The translations under genes were made by a program, and so were the position numbers. Below the pieces are notes generated by a model. The model saw only the letters and a program-made list of their open reading frames with translations, had not been told where the DNA came from and made no database searches. Positions 5,119 through 9,244 of a DNA stretch of 9,244 nt are shown here, piece after piece; within the stretch, counting starts at the first letter, position 1; each line of letters begins with the position of its first letter. Source of the stretch: Pseudomonadota bacterium. GTDB lineage: Bacteria; Pseudomonadota; Gammaproteobacteria; Xanthomonadales; Xanthomonadaceae. The stretch covers positions 1-9,244 of the forward strand of contig JAEWNA010000027.1 in NCBI GenBank assembly GCA_023392975.1. The letters are read 5' to 3'.

Positions 5119-5769
5119 GCAGGCGCTTCCGGGCGGATGATCGCCGCCAAGACCCTCGTCCACGCGCTCAGCCTGACCCCGCTGGCGATCCTGTCCTGGC
5201 AGTTCTGGGAAGTGTTCCGCACCGGCAGCGATGCCCTCGGCGCCGACCCGGTGGCCGAGGTCGAGCATCGCCTCGGGCTGTGGGCGCTGCGGTTCCTGAT
5301 CCTGGTGCTGGCGGTCACGCCCCTGCGCCAGCTCACCGGCAAGCCGGCGCTGCTGCAGTTCCGGCGCATGCTCGGGCTGTACGCCTTCGCCTACGCCACC
5401 CTGCACTTCGCGGCCTATCTGGTGCTGGACCTGCGCGGCTACTGGACGCAGATCTTCGAGGAGATCGCCAAGCGGCCATACATCACCGTGGGTTTCGCCG
5501 CGTGGCTGCTGCTGGTGCCGCTGGCGATCACCTCCACCCGCGGCTGGATGCGGCGGCTCGGCCGGCGCTGGGGCCAGTTGCACAAGCTGGTCTACGCCAT
5601 CGGCGTCTTCGCCGTGCTGCACTTCTGGTGGCTGGTGAAGTCGGACATCCGCGAACCCGCGCTCTACGCCGGGCTGCTCGCGGTGCTGCTGGGCTGGCGC
5701 CTGCTGCGCCGCCTACGCAAGCCGGGTGTGGCGCCGGCCGGACGCTCAGTCTCCGCCCAGCAGCAGTAG
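5116..5769 (+). CDS. msrQ: Heme-binding membrane subunit MsrQ of the methionine sulfoxide reductase system
   Basis: MsrQ (formerly YedZ) is an inner-membrane b-type heme protein that passes electrons from the quinone pool or cytoplasmic flavin reductase to MsrP. The 217-residue product has about six hydrophobic segments (roughly 13-33, 53-70, 85-105, 122-140, 155-172 and 183-203). Histidines H97 (ATLHFAAYL), H156 (GQLHKLVY) and H169 (AVLHFWW) match the three heme-ligand positions of E. coli MsrQ (H91, H151, H164) in spacing. The motifs TPLRQLTGK and RRMLGLYAF are also typical. I chose ATG 5116 because of the TGATG overlap; a GTG at 5107 and an ATG at 5137 are alternatives. No clear Shine-Dalgarno sequence is present, so translation probably depends on the upstream reading frame. 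Its 3' end overlaps the convergent FHA gene by 24 bases. Confidence 0.95.
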   Translation: MAGASGRMIAAKTLVHALSLTPLAILSWQFWEVFRTGSDALGADPVAEVEHRLGLWALRFLILVLAVTPLRQLTGKPALLQFRRMLGLYAFAYATLHFAAYLVLDLRGYWTQIFEEIAKRPYITVGFAAWLLLVPLAITSTRGWMRRLGRRWGQLHKLVYAIGVFAVLHFWWLVKSDIREPALYAGLLAVLLGWRLLRRLRKPGVAPAGRSVSAQQQ

Positions 5770-6531
5770 CGCGGCGATCGCCGCCGCCAGCAGCAGCGCG
5801 GCCAGCAGCAGCCAGGACAGGTGGAGGTTGCGGCGCGGCGGCGGCGGTTCGACCACCGGCTCGGCCATCTGCATGCGCGCCGGCGCCGCGCCCGGGGCCG
5901 CCGGGGCCTCGATCACGAAGCGGTGGTGCTGGTCGAACACGATCTGGTCGCCCGCCGACAGCAGCGCATCGCGCACCGGCACGCCGTTGACGACACTGCC
6001 GTCGCCGCTGCCGAGGTCGCGCAGCACCACGCGGCTGCCGATCATCTCGATCCGCGCGTGGCGCTCGGCGAAGTCCGGGTCCTCGATGCGGATGTCGGCG
6101 TCCTCGCTGCGCCCGACCAGCCGCGGCGATTCCAGGGTGAAGCTGCGGCCGTGGTGCCGGCCGCCGACCCCGCGGACCACGACGCGCCCGTCACCCTGGA
6201 ACTCGCCGGGCACGTGGCGCAGCGCCTCGGGCAGCGCCTCGACCGGCCGCGAGGACACCAGCAGCATCTCCACGCCGTCGAGATAGATCGCATCCCCCAG
6301 GCGCAGCATCGCCATGCGCTTGACCGGGCGGCCGTTGACGTGGATGCCGTGGGCGCCGTCGGCGACGGTCATCCACACGCCGCGGCGATCGACGAACAGG
6401 CGCACCGACGGCGCGTCGTCGTCGCCCACGAGGCCGACGGTGTCGCCGATGCGGCCGATGGCGTGGACGCCGGCGCCGAGCGGCATTTCCGGGTGGTGGT
6501 GCTGGGGGAAGCGGAGTTTCAGTCCTTCCAT
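5746..6531 (-). CDS. Tail-anchored protein with two FHA-like domains
   Basis: FHA domains normally bind phosphothreonine peptides and serve in kinase signalling or secretion-system control. This 261-residue protein has a degenerate first FHA-like unit (about 3-92; IGR at 25-27, GIHVNGRPV at 62-70, LRLGDAIYLDG). It is followed by a clearer second FHA domain (about 116-208; LVGRSEDADIRIEDPDF, AERHARIE, LRDLGSGDGSVVNGVPV). Residues 209-234 are a Pro/Ala-rich linker, and about 237-258 is one C-terminal membrane helix ending LLLLGGD. The bulk would therefore face the cytoplasm, anchored by its tail. In the second domain the usual Ser of SxxH is A155 and the usual Asn of the S-x-NG turn is D177, so phosphothreonine binding is doubtful. 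Start 6531 (MEGLKLRF) is preferred; 6549 would add six residues. The open frame continues to 6879, but that part is the shadow of the opposite gene. The partner kinase is unknown. Confidence 0.85.
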   Translation of the reverse strand: MEGLKLRFPQHHHPEMPLGAGVHAIGRIGDTVGLVGDDDAPSVRLFVDRRGVWMTVADGAHGIHVNGRPVKRMAMLRLGDAIYLDGVEMLLVSSRPVEALPEALRHVPGEFQGDGRVVVRGVGGRHHGRSFTLESPRLVGRSEDADIRIEDPDFAERHARIEMIGSRVVLRDLGSGDGSVVNGVPVRDALLSAGDQIVFDQHHRFVIEAPAAPGAAPARMQMAEPVVEPPPPRRNLHLSWLLLAALLLAAAIAALLLLGGD

Positions 6532-6539
6532 GCGGGCGC

Positions 6540-6545
6540 AATCTA
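6540..6545 (-). promoter_or_regulatory. Candidate -10 of the FHA gene, implying a leaderless mRNA
   Basis: The minus strand reads GCTAGATTGCGCCCGCATG. TAGATT matches TATAAT at 4 of 6 positions and ends 8 bases before the preferred ATG (6531), so transcription would start at or next to the start codon. This fits the absence of a Shine-Dalgarno sequence. No good -35 was found. Confidence 0.3.
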
Positions 6546-6571
6546 GCATGCCGCGGACGGCGTCGACCCCG

Positions 6572-6600
6572 GCGACAGGCGCTTTCGTGGCGGCTAGACT
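6572..6600 (+). promoter_or_regulatory. Candidate promoter of the PHA-system gene
   Basis: GCGACA (6572-6577, 4 of 6 to TTGACA) and TAGACT (6595-6600, 4 of 6 to TATAAT) are separated by 17 bases. The expected transcript start near 6607 leaves a leader of about 33 bases with a good ribosome site. Confidence 0.5.
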
Positions 6601-6630
6601 TGCCGCGGTCCGCCCATCCGCATCGCCCAC

Positions 6631-6634
6631 GGAG
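6631..6634 (+). promoter_or_regulatory. Shine-Dalgarno sequence of the PHA-system gene
   Basis: GGAG lies 5 bases before the ATG at 6640 and supports that start over the open frame upstream. Confidence 0.65.
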
Positions 6635-6639
6635 CCCTC

Positions 6640-6915
6640 ATGTCCGGCATCGACATCCGCCATTCGCATTCCCTCCCGCACGCCAAGGCGCGCAAGGCCG
6701 TGGAGGAAGTCGCGAAGAAACTCGCCGAGCGCTTCGACGTCGAGTACGGCTGGGAGGGCGACGACCTGCACTTCAGCCGCTCGGGCGTGGACGGCAAGAT
6801 CGCGCTCAAGCCGAAGGAGCTGCACGTCACCGCCAAGCTCGGCTTCCTGGTCTCGGCCTTCAAGGGTCCGATCGAACACGAGATCCAGCGCGTCCTCGAC
6901 GAACGCTTCAACTGA
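6640..6915 (+). CDS. Small polyhydroxyalkanoate-granule-type protein (PHA_gran_rgn family)
   Basis: This 91-residue soluble protein matches, from memory, the family annotated as 'polyhydroxyalkanoic acid system protein' (Pfam PHA_gran_rgn). It opens with IDIRHSHSLPHAKARKAVEE, followed by VAKKLAERFD, YGWEGDDLHFSRSGVDGKI, a strand region LHVTAKLGFL, KGPIEHEI and a C-terminal LDERF. The pattern suggests an alpha-beta fold with two helices flanking a small sheet. The family name comes from occurrence near PHA genes; its biochemical role is not established, and no PHA synthase, depolymerase or phasin gene is visible in this window. It has its own promoter and ribosome site and is divergent from the FHA gene. 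It converges on the next minus-strand gene with a 39-base gap in which I see no convincing terminator. Confidence 0.85.
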   Translation: MSGIDIRHSHSLPHAKARKAVEEVAKKLAERFDVEYGWEGDDLHFSRSGVDGKIALKPKELHVTAKLGFLVSAFKGPIEHEIQRVLDERFN

Positions 6916-6954
6916 TCCGCTTCGCCTGAGCGACGCCGCCCGCCCGCGCCGGCC

Positions 6955-7755
6955 TCAGCGACCGCGCCGACGCCGGCCGGATGGCGGGTGGGCGTCCGGC
7001 AGCGGTTCGAACGGCTTCGGCGCCCCGGCGAACAGCCGCCGCGACACCTCGCGTTCGCTGCGCTCGATGTCGGCCAGGAAGTCTTCGACGTCGTCCAGCT
7101 TGCCGTAGGCGCCGAACCCGCGTTCCAGGAACGACTGCAGCTCACCGAAACCGGCCGCCCGCGCCGGGCCGCGCAGCATCGCCAGCAGGGTCGCCACGCC
7201 GCGGGTGCGCAGCGCATGCCCGAGGCCGACGCCGGCGACCACGATCAGGTCGATCTGGTGCGCGCGCAGCCGCGGCAGCCCGACTTCGCGGTAGGCCTCG
7301 CCGTAGAGCGCGTCGTCCAGCACCTTCCGCCGCGGCGCGAGCCGGCCCAGCGTCTCCGCCATGCGCAGGTCGAAGGCATGGCTCAGCGCGCCCAGCTCGA
7401 TCGCGTCGACCAGCGTCTCCACCAGGCTCTGCGGCATCAGCCGCAGCATCATCGGCGCGACCCGCGCGATGTCGGCGTCGCGGCGGCTGAAGTCACGATC
7501 GCCGTAGAGGTCGGTCAGGAAGAACTCGGCGGCCGGCCGGCGCTTGGGATCGCCCATGAAGCCCTCGAAGCTCGCCGCCAGCCGCGCCGCCTGCCAGCGC
7601 CGCAGCTCGTGCAGCCAGCGCGCGCCGTTGCGCGGCTCGCGCTCCGGATCGTGGAGTCGCTGGTGCCATTCCAGCCGGCGGGTCAGCGCCGCGGCCAGTG
7701 CGCGGCGATCGAGTCGGCGTCCCTGGAACGCCGCGGAAGGAGTGGCCATCTTCAT
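6955..7755 (-). CDS. Uncharacterised conserved protein, FFLEELY-motif type
   Basis: The function is unknown. The 266-residue product is helical-looking and Arg-rich, with no signal peptide and no membrane segment. Its best landmark is AEFFLTDLYGDRDFSRRD (76-93) followed by a helix IARVAPMMLRLMP, which resembles, from memory, the proteobacterial family NCBI names after the FFLEELY motif. The C-terminus PSGRRRRGR is a short basic tail. I took the ATG at 7755; ATG 7749, two codons later, is also possible because a GGGA lies 8 bases before it. The frame stays open to 8082, but the upstream part overlaps the promoter region and the start of the patatin gene and has no family-like sequence. It is divergent from the patatin-like gene, so the two may share regulation. 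Confidence 0.8.
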   Translation of the reverse strand: MKMATPSAAFQGRRLDRRALAAALTRRLEWHQRLHDPEREPRNGARWLHELRRWQAARLAASFEGFMGDPKRRPAAEFFLTDLYGDRDFSRRDADIARVAPMMLRLMPQSLVETLVDAIELGALSHAFDLRMAETLGRLAPRRKVLDDALYGEAYREVGLPRLRAHQIDLIVVAGVGLGHALRTRGVATLLAMLRGPARAAGFGELQSFLERGFGAYGKLDDVEDFLADIERSEREVSRRLFAGAPKPFEPLPDAHPPSGRRRRGR

Positions 7756-7762
7756 CGTCCCG

Positions 7763-7791
7763 ATGATCGGCCGCGCGTCCGCGCGGAGCAA
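7763..7791 (-). promoter_or_regulatory. Candidate promoter of the FFLEELY-type gene
   Basis: On the minus strand TTGCTC (7791-7786) and GATCAT (7768-7763) are spaced by 17 bases; each matches its consensus at 4 of 6 positions. The -10 ends 7 bases before ATG 7755, so the message could be leaderless. The spacer contains the inverted repeat CCGCGCG-TC-CGCGCGG (7771-7786), which may be only GC-rich noise. Confidence 0.35.
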
Positions 7792-7827
7792 GCCCGCATG
7801 CGTCGCGGACCGCATCGTTTCGAGCAG

Positions 7828-7843
7828 GATCAATGACTTGATC
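7828..7843. promoter_or_regulatory. Inverted repeat GATCAA-N4-TTGATC, candidate operator
   Basis: Two perfect 6-base arms flank TGAC in an AT-richer island of the 173-base divergent region (7756-7928). It lies about 54 bases upstream of the patatin -10 candidate and 73 bases upstream of the FFLEELY-type start. The order of the half-sites is the reverse of an FNR box (TTGAT-N4-ATCAA), so FNR is not implied. Confidence 0.4.
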
Positions 7844-7896
7844 GCGGGTCGCGCGCGCTCCCGAGCCGACGCAGGGAAGCGGCACGGCCTTTCGGC

Positions 7897-7902
7897 TACA
7901 CT
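7897..7902 (+). promoter_or_regulatory. Candidate -10 of the patatin-like gene
   Basis: TACACT within GGCTACACTCGGG matches TATAAT at 4 of 6 positions and lies 26 bases before the ATG. GGCTACACT is very similar to GGCTAGACT before the PHA-system gene. No -35 is evident. Confidence 0.45.
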
Positions 7903-7928
7903 CGGGCGGTTCCCTTCGCAGCGTCCGC

Positions 7929-9215
7929 ATGCTTTCACTCCACGCCGCTCCACGCCCGGTTCCGAACAAGTCCGCCCGTCGTCGCACCAGGACCTCCGCC
8001 GCCCCCGCTCCGTCCAGCGCCCGCATCGGCCTCGCCATCGCCGGCGGCGGCCCGATCGGCGCCATGTACGAGCTCGGCGCACTGCGCGCCCTCGACGACG
8101 CGCTGGACGGCCTCGACCTCACCCGGATGGACTGCTACGTCGGCGTCAGCAGCGGCGCCTTCCTCGCCGCCGGGCTGGTCAACCGGATGAGCACGGCCGA
8201 GATGTGCCGGATCTTCATCACCGGCGACAGCGACGACGTGCCGTTCCGGCCCGAGCAGTTCCTGCGCCCGGCGGTGTTCGAGTACATGCGCCGGGCCTCG
8301 ACCCTGCCGCGGCTGGCCTTCGACTGGTGGGGCAGCCTGCTCTCGCCGCGCGAATCGCGGCTGACCGACCTGATCATGCGCTTCGGCAGCCTGGTGCCGA
8401 CCGGGCTGTTCGACAACGCCGAGATCGAGCGCTTCCTGCGCGAAGTGTTCTCGCGCCGCGGCCGCAGCAACGACTTCCGCCAGCTCGATCGCGACCTGTA
8501 CGTGATCGCGGTGGACCTCGACAGCGGCGAAGCCATCCGCTTCGGCGCCGAGCCGTGGAAGGACATCCCGATCTCCAAGGCCGTCCAGGCCAGCGCGGCG
8601 CTGCCCGGGCTCTATCCGCCGGTGGAAGTGCGCGGCCGCCACTACGTCGACGGCGCCCTGCGCCGCACCATGCATGCCTCGGTGCTGCTGGAACGCGGCA
8701 TCGACCTGCTGATCGGCATCAACCCGCTGGTCCCGTTCGACTCCACCCTAGTCGATCGCGAGACCGGCCCGCGCCCCGCGCAGGAACCGCACCGCATCTG
8801 GCAGGGCGGCTTGCCGGCGGTGATGTCGCAGACCTTCCGCACCCTGCTGCAGTCGCGCATGCAGGTCGGCCTCGCCAAGTACGCCCAGCAGTACCCCGGC
8901 ATCGACCAGATGATCTTCGAGCCGAACGCCAGCAACGGCGAGATGTTCTTCACCAACGCTTTCAGCTTCGCCAACCGGCGCCGGGTCAGCCAACTGGGCT
9001 ATCGCAACACGCTGCAGGACCTGCGCGACCGCGCGGACACGCTGGGCCCGGTGCTGGCCGCGCACGGCATCCGCCTGCGCGAGGACGTGCTGGCCGACCG
9101 CCACCGGACCGTGCTGACCGGCCTGGGCGCACCGCCGCCGCGCAGCACCGAGACCACCGCACGCCTGCGCCGGGCACTCGACGAAACCGAACACCTGCTG
9201 CGCCGTCGTCGCTGA
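7929..9215 (+). CDS. Patatin-like phospholipase family protein
   Basis: Patatin-fold enzymes are Ser-Asp dyad acyl hydrolases acting on phospholipids or other esters. In this 428-residue protein the order of motifs is complete: the glycine-rich oxyanion loop IAGGGPIGAMYELGAL (37-52), the nucleophile elbow GVSSG (72-76) with S74, and DGA (241-243) with the catalytic D241. The oxyanion loop is GGGPIG rather than the common GGGxRG. Residues 1-31 are a basic, low-complexity lead-in without a hydrophobic core, so no signal peptide is apparent and the protein is probably cytoplasmic or peripherally attached. The region after about 290 (QTFRTLLQSRMQVGLAKY, then FEPNASNGEMFF) is a C-terminal extension of unknown role. 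ATG 7929 is chosen because the frame before it is non-coding in character, although the ribosome site is weak. The substrate is not predictable from sequence. Confidence 0.9.
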   Translation: MLSLHAAPRPVPNKSARRRTRTSAAPAPSSARIGLAIAGGGPIGAMYELGALRALDDALDGLDLTRMDCYVGVSSGAFLAAGLVNRMSTAEMCRIFITGDSDDVPFRPEQFLRPAVFEYMRRASTLPRLAFDWWGSLLSPRESRLTDLIMRFGSLVPTGLFDNAEIERFLREVFSRRGRSNDFRQLDRDLYVIAVDLDSGEAIRFGAEPWKDIPISKAVQASAALPGLYPPVEVRGRHYVDGALRRTMHASVLLERGIDLLIGINPLVPFDSTLVDRETGPRPAQEPHRIWQGGLPAVMSQTFRTLLQSRMQVGLAKYAQQYPGIDQMIFEPNASNGEMFFTNAFSFANRRRVSQLGYRNTLQDLRDRADTLGPVLAAHGIRLREDVLADRHRTVLTGLGAPPPRSTETTARLRRALDETEHLLRRRR

Positions 9216-9244
9216 CGCCGGCAGCGGCGCGGCCACGTCTTCGA

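Noticed and set aside
3975..5369. Minus-strand open frame (464 codons) across msrP and msrQ
   Set aside because: It spans two well-supported plus-strand genes and the repeat junction and has no domain I recognise. It is a codon-bias shadow.
6532..6879. N-terminal extension of the FHA protein to 6879
   Set aside because: It would run across the whole PHA-system gene and its promoter in antisense and has no FHA-like sequence.
6916..6954. Bidirectional terminator between the PHA-system and FFLEELY-type genes
   Set aside because: Only a 5-bp CTGAG/CTCAG pairing is visible, with a long loop and no T-tract.
7828..7843. FNR/CRP-type binding site
   Set aside because: The half-sites are in the opposite order (ATCAA-N4-TTGAT) to FNR, and the sequence does not match the CRP consensus.
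7756..8082. N-terminal extension of the FFLEELY-type protein to 8082
   Set aside because: It is Arg-rich antisense to the patatin gene start and covers the divergent promoter region.
9216..9244. Terminator after the patatin gene
   Set aside because: The 29 remaining bases show no stable stem followed by Ts; the window ends too soon to judge.

Overview
The window is strongly GC-rich and gene-dense. Its gene content and order point to a gammaproteobacterium of the Xanthomonadaceae/Lysobacteraceae type (Lysobacter, Luteimonas or a relative). This placement is inferred from the serC-pheA-hisC-aroA cluster, recurring GGCTAnACT-like -10 elements and protein style; no database search was possible.

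Left part (1 to about 3840, minus strand): an amino-acid operon read right to left, serC (phosphoserine aminotransferase), pheA (bifunctional chorismate mutase/prephenate dehydratase), hisC (histidinol-phosphate/aromatic aminotransferase) and the first 92 codons of aroA (EPSP synthase), cut by the window edge. serC/pheA overlap by 8 bases and hisC/aroA by 4. The 94-base hisC-pheA gap holds a REP-like imperfect hairpin. SerC and PheA/HisC link serine, phenylalanine/tyrosine and possibly histidine synthesis; AroA supplies the chorismate branch.

Centre (about 3834 to 5769, plus strand): a divergent intergenic region with a perfect 16-bp palindrome, then msrP and msrQ, the molybdopterin and heme subunits of the periplasmic methionine sulfoxide reductase system. 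MsrP has both a twin-arginine motif and a lipobox, so it may be membrane-tethered. The msrP/msrQ junction is odd. The last 27 bases around the msrP stop codon occur again 116 bases downstream at the msrQ start, enclosing 89 bases of unrelated sequence. This creates a 38-codon ORF joined at both ends by TGATG stop/start overlaps.

Right part (5746 to 9244): a minus-strand tail-anchored protein with two FHA-like domains, overlapping the msrQ 3' end. It is divergent from a small plus-strand PHA-granule-type protein. Next come a minus-strand protein of the FFLEELY-motif kind and a plus-strand patatin-like phospholipase, divergent from it across a 173-base promoter region with an inverted repeat. 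The last 29 bases hold nothing I can identify.

No RNA genes, IS elements, CRISPR arrays or prophage genes were seen. The window is mostly ordinary chromosome. The strongest unexplained signal is the duplicated msrP/msrQ junction.
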